Position numbers and translations under genes: made by a program. DNA of 32,400 nt from Nesterenkonia sp. E16_10 (GTDB lineage Bacteria; Actinomycetota; Actinomycetes; Actinomycetales; Micrococcaceae): assembly GCF_017347085.1 (NCBI RefSeq), contig NZ_JADPSA010000006.1:1-32400 (forward strand), read 5' to 3'. The notes below the pieces were generated by a model. That model worked only from the letters and a program-made list of their open reading frames with translations. It was not told the DNA's origin and ran no database searches. The first letter of the stretch is position 1. Every line of letters begins with the position of its first letter. Below are positions 16,210 to 23,826 of the stretch, one piece after another.

Positions 16210-17517
16210 TCAGCGGAACCGGGCCTGGACGGCGTCGCCGTGGGCCGGGAGCCCCTCGGCCTGGGCCAGTGCCGAGACGTGGGCCGCGACCGCGCGCAGA
16301 CCCTCCCGGTCGTAGTGGATGACCTGCTGGGAGCGCAGGAAGCTGGAGACATTGAGCCCGGAGGAATACGCGGAGGCGCCGCCGGTGGGGAGCACGTGGT
16401 TCGACCCCGCGCAATAGTCGCCCAGCGAGACCGGGGTATGGGCGCCGACGAACACGGCGCCGGCGTTGTGGATCTGATCCACGATTCCGGCATCGTCCCG
16501 AGTCATCAGCTCCAGGTGCTCCGCGCCGTAGGCGTTGGCGATCTCCACACCCTGCTCCATGGTGTCGACCACCAGCAGCGCAGACTGGGTGCCGCTCAGC
16601 GCCTGCTTGACCCGGTCCGCATGCCGGGTCTCGCGCGCCTGGCGCTCGACCTGCGTCGCGACGGCCTCGGCGAGCGCCATCGAGGGCGTCACCAGCACGG
16701 CGGCGGCCAGGGCATCATGTTCCGCCTGGGAGATCAGATCCGCGGCGATCAGCTCCGCAGGGGCGCTGTCATCGGCGAGCACCATGATCTCTGTGGGACC
16801 TGCCTCGGAGTCGATGCCCACCACCCCCTGGACCGCGCGCTTGGCCGTGGCCACGAAGATGTTCCCCGGTCCGGTGATCAGTGAGACCGGCGGGCAGACC
16901 TGCTGGCCCGCCTGGTCCTTGGCGCCGTAGGCGAACATCGCGACCGCCTGCGCACCGCCGACGGCGTAGACCTCCTCGATCCCGAGCAGGTGCGCGGCGC
17001 CCAGGATGGTCGGGTGCGGCAGACCGCCGAAATCTGCCTGCGGCGGTGAGGCGATCGCCAGCGAACGCACCCCGGCGACCTGCGCGGGCACGACGTTCAT
17101 CACCACCGAGGAGGGGTAGACGGCCTGGCCGCCGGGCACGTACAGACCCACCCGACGGATCGGGGCCCACCGGTTGATCACCCGGGCGCCCAGGCCCGGG
17201 GAGACCTCGGAGGCCTCTGGCAGCTGTGCCTCATGTACCGCGCGGGCCCGCAGGATGAGCTCCTCCAGCGCCGCGCGGACCTCGGGCTCGAGCTGCTCGG
17301 CCGCCTCGCGGAGCTTCTCCGCCGGGACCCGAAGCGAGGGTGGGCGGACGCCGTCGAACTTCTCGGAGTAGTCCAACAGGGCAGAGACCCCATGGAGCCG
17401 CACATTCTGAAGGATCGGGGCCACGGTCTCGATGGTGGTCGAGATGTCCTGCGAGGCGCGGGGAAGCACGGAGGCGGCGTCGATCGTGCTGCCGCGCAGA
17501 TCCTTGAGGGTGAGCAT
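16210..17517 (-). CDS. hisD: Histidinol dehydrogenase
   Basis: The 435-residue protein contains the family signature GPGNIFVATAKRAVQGVVGIDSEAGPTEIMVLAD, the zinc ligands Q264 and H267 (SQAEHD) and D367 (SLGDYCAGSNHVLPT), and a late His (AHGDAV, H426). It performs the last two steps of histidine synthesis, oxidising L-histidinol to L-histidine with NAD+. The ATG at 17517-17515 follows AGGAGACCC. A longer frame to 17631 has no homologous N-terminus. In many actinobacteria hisC and hisB follow hisD. Here no other his gene is in the window, and a terminator follows at once, so it is transcribed alone. Confidence 0.96.
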   Translation of the reverse strand: MLTLKDLRGSTIDAASVLPRASQDISTTIETVAPILQNVRLHGVSALLDYSEKFDGVRPPSLRVPAEKLREAAEQLEPEVRAALEELILRARAVHEAQLPEASEVSPGLGARVINRWAPIRRVGLYVPGGQAVYPSSVVMNVVPAQVAGVRSLAIASPPQADFGGLPHPTILGAAHLLGIEEVYAVGGAQAVAMFAYGAKDQAGQQVCPPVSLITGPGNIFVATAKRAVQGVVGIDSEAGPTEIMVLADDSAPAELIAADLISQAEHDALAAAVLVTPSMALAEAVATQVERQARETRHADRVKQALSGTQSALLVVDTMEQGVEIANAYGAEHLELMTRDDAGIVDQIHNAGAVFVGAHTPVSLGDYCAGSNHVLPTGGASAYSSGLNVSSFLRSQQVIHYDREGLRAVAAHVSALAQAEGLPAHGDAVQARFR

Positions 17518-17675
17518 GGGTCTCCTAGTGGGTGAGATCAGTGTCCGTCCGCTTGATCGAGGGCGAACACTCCTCCATTGTCCCCATTGCTGCCGCCTCG
17601 CGCCCACTTCGTGACGTGAGAGCCCACACACCGGGACTCCCCGGACGTTCCAGTGCTCGTCCAGAGCGGCGTGGC

Positions 17676-19265
17676 ATGATGCTGGCCATGGTCTTTTCCC
17701 GGATGGATTTCTTCCCGAGCTCGCTGGCCTTCGCCGTGCCGCAAACCACCGATCTGGCTCCCGAGGAGGAGGTGGCGCCCACCGAAGGAGTCGACGGGAT
17801 CGTCGAGGAGAGCGTCCCCGAAGGACTGGAGAGCCTGATCGCCGAGCAGGGTCCGTTCTTCGGCATCATCACCGGCCTGGTCATCGCGGTGGTGGTCGCC
17901 CTGGTGGTGACCGTGGTGTCCTCGATGCTGCTCAAGCAGCTCTTTCGACACAATGACGGGGTCAAGCATGCGGTGAACCGGACGCGGACCCCGCTGTTCA
18001 TCACCCTGGTGCTGATCGGAGCCTGGTCCACGCTGAACATCCTGCTGCGCGCCGCGGAATGGCTCCAGCCGGTCTCCTTCGTGCTGCTGGTGGCGGTGGT
18101 GATCGGCATCGCCTGGTGGGCGCTGCGGATCGTACGGATCGCCGAGGCGATGATCTACTCCAAATACATCGGCTACTCCGACGGGGAGCTCGATGTCGAG
18201 GACCGGCGCGGGCGCCGGCTCGCCACTCAGGTCTCGCTGATCCGGCGGATCCTCACCGCGGTCATCATCACCTTTGCCGTGGCGGCGATCATGCTGATGA
18301 TCCCGCAGGTCCGCGCGCTCGGCGCCGGACTGCTGGCCTCCGCCGGCGTGGCCTCGGTGGTCGTGGGTCTGGCGATGCAGTCGGTGCTGACCAACGTCTT
18401 CGCCGGCATTCAGCTGGCCTTCACGGATTCGATCCGCGCCGGAGACGTCGTCGTGGTGGAGGGCAACTTCGGCACGGTCGAGGACATCACGCTCACCGCC
18501 GTGGTGATCAAGTCCTGGGACGAGCGTCGATTCATCTACCCGTCCAGCTACTTCGTGGCCACGCCCTTCGAGAACTGGACCCGGGTCGGCACCGACATCC
18601 TCGGGACCGTGGAGCTCGATGTGGACTGGCGCGTCCCGATGGATCCGCTGCGCGCCCGGCTGAAGCGGCTGCTGGACTCCGCGGAGCTCTGGGACGGCAG
18701 GGACTACTCGCTGCAGGTCACCGACGCCGTAGGCGGCATGGTCAAGGCGCGCGTCGTGGTCTCCGCGCGGAACTCCGGGGAGCTCTGGGATCTGCGCTGC
18801 CTGATCCGCGAGGACCTGGTGAACTACCTGCGTGCCGAGCACCCCTATGCGGTGTTCACCCAGCGGATGCTGCTGACCAACGAGGAGGCGCTGGCGCAGT
18901 CCCCGGCCCCGGTGCGCACCGGGCAGGTCGGCGTCGTCGACTCCGGAGCGGAGTCCCAGCCGGTGACCCAGGCGGGAGAGGGGGCCTCGGTCTTCACCGG
19001 CTCGATCGCCGCCGTACAGCGCAACCGGGAGTTCTCCGGGCCCGGGGCCGAGGCCTACCGTGAGCGGCTGGAACGGCAGGAGGAACGCCAGGACTCAGCC
19101 GAGCTGGGCGAGGACGGCACCGCCTACCCCGAGGACGCCGCGCCCACTCAGGCGGTGCCGCAGCACAAGGCTGAGACCGACGAGGAGGAGACCTTCGGTG
19201 CCGCGGCCACGCGGCGTCCCGGCGAGGGGCCCCCGCGGCCGAGCTCAACACCCCCCGCGCGCTGA
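17676..19265 (+). CDS. MscS-family mechanosensitive ion channel
   Basis: The protein has 529 residues from the ATG at 17676; starts at 17679 and 17688 are equally possible and no good ribosome site is visible. Hydrophobic helices lie at about 62-84, 106-122, 132-152 and 193-210. The pore helix GLLASAGVASVVVGLAMQSVLTNVFAGIQLAF (about 218-249) with its Gly/Ala packing is the MscS signature, followed by the beta domain DSIRAGDVVVVEGNFGTVEDITLTAVVIKSWDERRFIYPSS. It would open under membrane tension and release solutes on hypo-osmotic shock, complementing the BCCT importer. The last ~110 residues are an acidic, probably disordered cytoplasmic tail. It is divergent from hisD (158 bp). Confidence 0.9.
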   Translation: MMLAMVFSRMDFFPSSLAFAVPQTTDLAPEEEVAPTEGVDGIVEESVPEGLESLIAEQGPFFGIITGLVIAVVVALVVTVVSSMLLKQLFRHNDGVKHAVNRTRTPLFITLVLIGAWSTLNILLRAAEWLQPVSFVLLVAVVIGIAWWALRIVRIAEAMIYSKYIGYSDGELDVEDRRGRRLATQVSLIRRILTAVIITFAVAAIMLMIPQVRALGAGLLASAGVASVVVGLAMQSVLTNVFAGIQLAFTDSIRAGDVVVVEGNFGTVEDITLTAVVIKSWDERRFIYPSSYFVATPFENWTRVGTDILGTVELDVDWRVPMDPLRARLKRLLDSAELWDGRDYSLQVTDAVGGMVKARVVVSARNSGELWDLRCLIREDLVNYLRAEHPYAVFTQRMLLTNEEALAQSPAPVRTGQVGVVDSGAESQPVTQAGEGASVFTGSIAAVQRNREFSGPGAEAYRERLERQEERQDSAELGEDGTAYPEDAAPTQAVPQHKAETDEEETFGAAATRRPGEGPPRPSSTPPAR

Positions 19266-19267
19266 AA

Positions 19268-19283
19268 CCGGGCCCGGGCCCGG
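19268..19283. terminator. GC palindrome between convergent MscS and SDR genes
   Basis: CCGGGCCCGGGCCCGG is a perfect 16-bp palindrome filling most of the 25-bp gap between the two stop codons. It is a plausible bidirectional terminator, though it has no loop. Confidence 0.4.
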
Positions 19284-19290
19284 CCCGGGG

Positions 19291-20268
19291 TCACTCCCTC
19301 GGAGGCTGGGACTCCCGGGTCCCAACTCCGGTGGAGGAGTTCTTGGCCTTGGCCGACTTATAGGCGTTCACGGTCTTGATCGCCTCGGTGGTCGGCTCCG
19401 CAGTGCCGTCGCCGGTCCCGTACTCGACACCTCGCGGCGCGCCGGCCTTCCTCGTCTCGATCGCTCCGGGAGTCTGCGTTCCGGAGTCGCTGCCCTGTTC
19501 CGGGGTTCCCGTGCGCTTGTCCACGGCCCACTGCACCATCGAGTCGGGCATGAAGCGCAGTCCGGCGGTGAGCACCTGGTAGCTGCGCGCCGGCACACAG
19601 GTCGAGGCGCCCTGCGCGTTGGCCGTGAGCGCCTGGCGCACCACGTCCTCGGCATCCAGCCACATCCAGCGCTTGACGGCGGTGATCTTGATGCCTGAAC
19701 GCTGGTGGAACTCGGTGCGCACCAGTCCGGGCACCAGCGCGGTGACGGTCACTCCGCGAGAGCGCAGCTGCGAGTGCAGCCCTTTGGAGAAGTTGATCAC
19801 CCAGGACTTCGCCGCCGAGTAGGTCCCGGTGGGGGTGTAGCCGGCCACCGAGGCGACGTTGATGATCCGTCCGCCGCGGCGCCGCACCATCGCGCGGGCC
19901 GCGGTGTGCGTGAGCTCCATGGTGGTCTGCACATGCAGGCGCAGCAGCTTGCGCTCCTCCTCGAGATCCGAGTCGATGAACTCGGTGGCCAGCCCGTGAC
20001 CGGCATTGTTCACCAGCAGGTGGACCGGGTTCGTGCGGTCGGCCAGCCGCTCCTGGACGGCGGCGACCCCATCGTCGGTCACCAGGTCCGCGACGATGAC
20101 CGAGGTCTTCACCCCATACTGCGAAGCCATGGACTCCGCCTGCATGCGCAGACGCTCTCCATCGCGGGCGACCAGAACGAGGTCGTAGCCCTGGGCAGCC
20201 AGCTGGCGCGCAAACGCTGCGCCGAGGCCGGCGGTGGAACCGGTGATGACGGCCGTGTGGTTGCTCAT
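19291..20268 (-). CDS. Short-chain dehydrogenase/reductase
   Basis: The 325-residue classical SDR has the cofactor motif TGSTAGLG (9-16), NNAGH (87-91), catalytic Ser140 (NVASVAGY) and Y150-x3-K154 (YSAAK). R35 after the second beta strand (VLVARDGERL) favours NADPH. The substrate is unknown; it resembles the broad YqjQ/DltE-like group of SDRs. After about residue 255 there is a Gly/Thr/Glu-rich tail of ~70 residues without recognisable fold. TAGGAT (20281-20276) ends 7 nt before the ATG, without a ribosome site, so a leaderless transcript is likely. It is convergent with the MscS gene. Confidence 0.88.
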   Translation of the reverse strand: MSNHTAVITGSTAGLGAAFARQLAAQGYDLVLVARDGERLRMQAESMASQYGVKTSVIVADLVTDDGVAAVQERLADRTNPVHLLVNNAGHGLATEFIDSDLEEERKLLRLHVQTTMELTHTAARAMVRRRGGRIINVASVAGYTPTGTYSAAKSWVINFSKGLHSQLRSRGVTVTALVPGLVRTEFHQRSGIKITAVKRWMWLDAEDVVRQALTANAQGASTCVPARSYQVLTAGLRFMPDSMVQWAVDKRTGTPEQGSDSGTQTPGAIETRKAGAPRGVEYGTGDGTAEPTTEAIKTVNAYKSAKAKNSSTGVGTRESQPPRE

Positions 20269-20275
20269 GCTGGCT

Positions 20276-20281
20276 ATCCTA
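20276..20281 (-). promoter_or_regulatory. Leaderless-type -10 box of the SDR gene
   Basis: TAGGAT on the minus strand ends 7 nt before the SDR ATG. Confidence 0.5.
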
Positions 20282-20360
20282 GAGTGCAGAGCCCGGCGGC
20301 GCGCTCAGCATTGCGCCGAAGCGCCGAGACCGGTCTCCACATCACACAACAGGAGGATCA

Positions 20361-20768
20361 TTGCGCTGGAAGAGACGCGCTGCGTGGGGGCGGCGTCCCC
20401 TGACGGCCGATGAATGGGCGGTGCTGCATGCCGAGATCTTCGCCTCCGACCTGATCGCCGTGGACGATGCCGTGGAGGAGCTCACCGGGTTCATGGATCC
20501 CTTCCGTGTCGACATCGGAGAGGGTCCGCTGGTGGGAGTCACCGACGGCCAGCTCTCCGTGTCCAAGGGCGAGTTCCACGACGCGGCGGGCCGGCGCGGA
20601 CTCAAGCTGAGCTTCTACGCCGCCGGTTCCGGGGCCGACCCCGGGGAGGTTGCCTTCGCCCGATTGAACTCTGCAGGCTCCGCGCTGCTGGACCACCTCA
20701 ACGCCGAGGGGATCACCGTGGACTCCATCCGCTGGACCGAGTCCGATCACATCAGGCGCCCCTTCTAG
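20361..20768 (+). CDS. Uncharacterised small protein, 135 residues
   Basis: I do not recognise a family. The start is TTG, set by AGGAGG at 20351-20356 with a short 4-nt spacer; there is no in-frame ATG nearby. The protein begins with a basic stretch (MRWKRRAAWGRR), then looks like a soluble alpha/beta protein (EWAVLHAEIFASDLIAVDD, GVTDGQLSVSKGEFHDAAG) with no Cys, no signal peptide and no membrane segment. It ends 3 bp from the convergent MBL-fold gene. Codon use matches neighbours and the strong ribosome site supports a real gene. Confidence 0.7.
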   Translation: MRWKRRAAWGRRPLTADEWAVLHAEIFASDLIAVDDAVEELTGFMDPFRVDIGEGPLVGVTDGQLSVSKGEFHDAAGRRGLKLSFYAAGSGADPGEVAFARLNSAGSALLDHLNAEGITVDSIRWTESDHIRRPF

Positions 20769-20771
20769 CGC

Positions 20772-21602
20772 TCAGCGTTCGCCCAGGTGCACCAGATGCT
20801 GCAGCTGGGCCGCCGCGATCTTGGTGGTGATGCCCGTCGGGAGCCCGCTGCGCTGCCCGTAGATCAGCTCTCCCAGTGCCGTCGCGTCCAGTGTGGCGCC
20901 CTCGTCATCGGCGGTGCGCAGCAGCTCACGGACCTGGTCCAGGCGTTCGAGCCGGTGGGCAAGATAGCGTCGGGCAGCCTCGGCCGCGCTGGACTGAGCC
21001 GGACCGTGCGCCGGAAGCAGCCTGGCCTGGGCGTACTCGCTGAGCCGCTCGAGGCTCTGCAGATAATCGGTGAGCGTGCCGTCGGGGTGATCGAGCATCG
21101 TGGTGCCCTCGCCCAGAATCGTGTCTCCGGTGAACATCGCCGGTCCATGGCCTTCGCCGGCGTCCCCGTCGCCGTCGGCGTCGCCGGTCAGCCAGAAGCA
21201 GACCGAGTCCCAGGTGTGCCCCGGGGTGTGCAGCACGCTCAGCCGCAGCCCGCCCAGCTCGATGGTCTCCCCGTCGGTCAGCGGCGCAGCCGGCTGCTCG
21301 CCGCGTCCGAGGCACTGCTCCGGGCTGTGCCCGCGCACCGGCGCTGCGAAGGCCTCACCGAAGCGTGCCGCGGCCCCGGTGTGGTCGGCATGACGATGTG
21401 TGACCAGGATCTGGGCGACCCGGCGGGAGCCGACGACGGCGCGCACCTGCGCCAGATGCTCCGGGTGATCGGCCGGCCCGGGGTCGATGATCACCACCTC
21501 CTGGGCCTGATCTCCGCCCAGGACGTAGGTGTTGGTCCCCTGCAGCGTCATCGGAGAGGGGTTGTCGCAGGTGATCCGCTGCACGGCACTGGGCTCAGAC
21601 AT
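20772..21602 (-). CDS. Metallo-beta-lactamase-fold hydrolase (LACTB2/glyoxalase II-like)
   Basis: The 276-residue protein has the metal motif HRHADH (69-74), a second-shell HTPGHT (H129) and FTGDT (D160), followed by LLPAHG; these are the ligands of a di-metal MBL hydrolase. The N-terminus NPSPMTLQGTNTYVLGG and the C-terminal winged region (TTKIAAAQLQHLVHLGE) place it with LACTB2-like proteins, several of which cleave RNA or thioesters. Residues 140-152 are an Asp/Gly-rich insertion (GDADGDGDAGEG). The natural substrate is unknown. It is divergent from the GST gene, and TAGGCT ends 6 nt before its ATG. Confidence 0.87.
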   Translation of the reverse strand: MSEPSAVQRITCDNPSPMTLQGTNTYVLGGDQAQEVVIIDPGPADHPEHLAQVRAVVGSRRVAQILVTHRHADHTGAAARFGEAFAAPVRGHSPEQCLGRGEQPAAPLTDGETIELGGLRLSVLHTPGHTWDSVCFWLTGDADGDGDAGEGHGPAMFTGDTILGEGTTMLDHPDGTLTDYLQSLERLSEYAQARLLPAHGPAQSSAAEAARRYLAHRLERLDQVRELLRTADDEGATLDATALGELIYGQRSGLPTGITTKIAAAQLQHLVHLGER

Positions 21603-21640
21603 GTTCTCAGCCTACCGACGCGCACGCGTAGGCTGAGCCC
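21603..21640. promoter_or_regulatory. Back-to-back leaderless promoters in a perfect inverted repeat
   Basis: CTCAGCCTAC (21606-21615) and GTAGGCTGAG (21628-21637) are exact complements. Each arm contains a -10-like TAGGCT whose last base is 6 nt from the start codon of its gene: ATG at 21602-21600 on the minus strand and ATG at 21641 on the plus strand. Each promoter's -35 would fall on the other's -10, so the two should exclude each other. Confidence 0.6.
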
Positions 21641-22789
21641 ATGGCCCAGAACAGCGACGCTCAGCGCAGCGAACCTCAGAAGACGGCAGGAACCGAGCAC
21701 TCCACCAAGGGTGCCTACGTGACCGGGGGAGAGTTCACCCGCGACACCAACTACATCGAGGATCGCGTGGTCGCCGACCCGCAGGCGGTCCAGGCCGCGC
21801 CGCAGGAGGAATCCTCCTCCATCGGCGATCCTCGCCTGGCGGGGCTCACCGATGGCGCACAGGCCTGGCCGGTGGAGCCCGGCCGCTACCGGCTCGTCGC
21901 CGCCCGCGCCTGCCCCTGGGCCCACCGTTCGATCATCATCCGCCGGCTGCTCGGACTGGAGGACGCCATCTCGCTGGGCACCCCCGGTCCCACTCATGAT
22001 GCGCGCTCCTGGACCTTCGACCTGGATCCCGACGGGGTGGACCCGGTGCTGGGCACCGAGCGGCTGCAGGAGAACTACTTCGCCCGCTTCCCGGACTACC
22101 CGCGCGGGATCACCGTCCCGGCGCTGGTCGACGTCCCCTCCGGCGGGGTGGTCACGAACAACTACCCGCAGCTGACCTTCGACCTCTCCACCCAGTGGCG
22201 CGAGCACCACCGCCCCGGCGCCCCGGACCTGATTCCGGAGGGCGCGCTCGAGGAGATGCTCCCAGTGATCAAGCGGATCTTCACCGAGGTCAACAACGGG
22301 GTCTACCGCGCAGGATTCGCCGGCTCCCAGAGCGCCTACCAGGACGCCTACGACCGGCTCTTCACCGCGCTGGACTGGCTCGAGGACCGACTGGCAGGCA
22401 GCCGCTATCTGATGGGCGAACACATCACCGAGGCCGATGTGCGGCTGTTCACCACGCTGGTCCGCTTCGACCCGGTGTATCACGGGCACTTCAAGTGCAA
22501 CCGCAACAAGCTCACCGAGATGCCGAACCTCTGGGCCTATGCCCGGGACCTGTTCCAGACCCCCGGCTTCGGGGACACGGTGGACTTCGACCAGATCAAG
22601 CGGCACTACTACGAGGTCCACGAGGACCTCAACCCGACCCAGATCACACCGGTCGGACCCGACCTGGCGAACTGGCTGAGCGAGCACGGCCGCGAGGCCC
22701 TCGGCGGCTCACCCTTCGGCGCCGGCACCGCTCCGGGCCCGGTGGCGGCCTCCGAGCAGCCCGGTGGAGCCAACCCGCTCTACCGCTGA
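21641..22789 (+). CDS. Xi-class glutathione transferase-like hydroquinone reductase
   Basis: The 382-residue protein has the xi-class pattern. A thioredoxin-like N-terminal domain carries ARACPWAHR with the reactive Cys91 (CPWA). The long insertion, the TNNYPQLTFDLSTQW-like strand and the all-helical C-terminal domain with GEHITEADVRLFTTLVRFDPVYHGHFKCN follow, typical of glutathionyl-hydroquinone reductases (YqjG/PcpF). These enzymes remove a thiol adduct from quinols. Actinobacteria generally make mycothiol rather than glutathione, so a mycothiol adduct is the likelier substrate (inference). About 30 extra residues at the N-terminus and a 40-residue tail make it longer than usual. The ATG is probably leaderless. 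The 3' end overlaps ltnD by 10 bp. Confidence 0.88.
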   Translation: MAQNSDAQRSEPQKTAGTEHSTKGAYVTGGEFTRDTNYIEDRVVADPQAVQAAPQEESSSIGDPRLAGLTDGAQAWPVEPGRYRLVAARACPWAHRSIIIRRLLGLEDAISLGTPGPTHDARSWTFDLDPDGVDPVLGTERLQENYFARFPDYPRGITVPALVDVPSGGVVTNNYPQLTFDLSTQWREHHRPGAPDLIPEGALEEMLPVIKRIFTEVNNGVYRAGFAGSQSAYQDAYDRLFTALDWLEDRLAGSRYLMGEHITEADVRLFTTLVRFDPVYHGHFKCNRNKLTEMPNLWAYARDLFQTPGFGDTVDFDQIKRHYYEVHEDLNPTQITPVGPDLANWLSEHGREALGGSPFGAGTAPGPVAASEQPGGANPLYR

Positions 22790-23691
22790 TAGGTCGCGAT
22801 CACCTGGGAGTCGTCTCGGCGCGCCAGACCGGCGTCGGCGGCTTCCAGGTACTTCGCCCGGGCGGCCTCCAGCAGCGGCGCCTCGAAGCCGTGGGCGCCG
22901 GCGATCTCGCTCACCAGGGACGTGTCCTTCACAAAAATTCTCACGGCACTGGCCACCTGCGCCTCAGGGCCCTGCAGCATCCGCGGACCTCGATCGCTGA
23001 GCATGAAGGAGCCGGCCGCCCCTTCGGCCACCGCCTCGAGCACCTGGGCCGGATCGAGTCCGAGCCGCTGCGCCAGGGCCAGCGCCTCGGCGGCCGCAAC
23101 GATGTGCACCGAGCACAGCAGCTGGTTGACCGCCTTGAAGGCCTGACCGTCGCCGATCTCGTTGCCGCACTCCACGATCGTGCCCATGGACTCCAGCAGC
23201 TCGCGGTTCTCATCGATGCTCTCAGAGTCGGCGGAGACGAAGAGCCGCAGCGAACCCACCGCGGCGCGCGCCACCCCGCCGGTGACCGGTGCATCCACCA
23301 GCCTGATCCCACGTTCGCGTGCCGGTTCCACCAGCGTCTGCACCGCTTCGGGACCCACCGTGCTCATCACGATCAGGCTCGCCCCCGGGCGCATCGCGGC
23401 GATCAGGCCCGCTGACTCCTGAGTCTCGGAGCCCAGTTCCTCGGGCCCCAGCGCGGCGCTGCGCAGCTGATCTCCGGTGGCCACCATGACGATGACCGCA
23501 TCGGCCTCGTTCGCGGAGGCCGCAGAGGAGGCAGCGCGAAGGCCGTGTTCCTGGGCGGCAGTGCGCTGTGCGGCCGAGAAGTCCACGGCGGTCAGGTCGA
23601 ATCCCGCCGCGGCGACCCGGGCCGCCATCGGAAGTCCGATGGCGCCGATGCCTACAAAGGTCACCTTCGGCGTGCTGAGGTTCTCGCTCAT
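22780..23691 (-). CDS. ltnD: 2-hydroxy-acid dehydrogenase, L-threonate dehydrogenase type
   Basis: The 303-residue member of the 6-phosphogluconate/3-hydroxyisobutyrate dehydrogenase family has NAD loop GIGAIGLPMA (14-23), substrate motif DAPVTGG (133-139) and catalytic Lys186 (QAFKAVNQLL). Members beside otnK/otnI/otnC are LtnD, which oxidises L-threonate to 2-oxo-tetronate. I use the ATG at 23691, preceded by GAGGAC; an in-frame ATG 30 nt upstream is less likely. It is divergent from otnK across a shared promoter/operator region. A related hydroxy acid such as D-glycerate cannot be excluded. Confidence 0.82.
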   Translation of the reverse strand: MSENLSTPKVTFVGIGAIGLPMAARVAAAGFDLTAVDFSAAQRTAAQEHGLRAASSAASANEADAVIVMVATGDQLRSAALGPEELGSETQESAGLIAAMRPGASLIVMSTVGPEAVQTLVEPARERGIRLVDAPVTGGVARAAVGSLRLFVSADSESIDENRELLESMGTIVECGNEIGDGQAFKAVNQLLCSVHIVAAAEALALAQRLGLDPAQVLEAVAEGAAGSFMLSDRGPRMLQGPEAQVASAVRIFVKDTSLVSEIAGAHGFEAPLLEAARAKYLEAADAGLARRDDSQVIATYQR

Positions 23692-23716
23692 CTGTGGTCC
23701 TCGTCTCGTGATCGGC

Positions 23717-23772
23717 TTCACATTCTGATTCCGTCATGTTAGCTTATGTGAACTTGACTGTGAAGATTCACA
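23717..23772. promoter_or_regulatory. Divergent ltnD/otnK promoters with TGTGAA/TTCACA operators
   Basis: The half-site TTCACA/TGTGAA occurs four times: 23717-23722, 23747-23752, 23759-23764 and 23767-23772. The last two form the perfect palindrome TGTGAA-GA-TTCACA (23759-23772), and 23747-23758 reads TGTGAACTTGAC, a weaker copy of the same site. Plus-strand TTCACA (23717-23722), 17 bp, TAGCTT (23740-23745) is a candidate otnK promoter. Minus-strand TTCACA (23764-23759), 17 bp, TAACAT (23741-23736) is a candidate ltnD promoter. The operators would cover the otnK start and the ltnD -35. The DeoR protein of the cluster is the likely ligand (inference). Confidence 0.6.
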
Positions 23773-23826
23773 ACCAGCGGGGTGCTGGGTCACCACGCCC
23801 GGCGGAACACGAGAGGGAGGGTCCTC

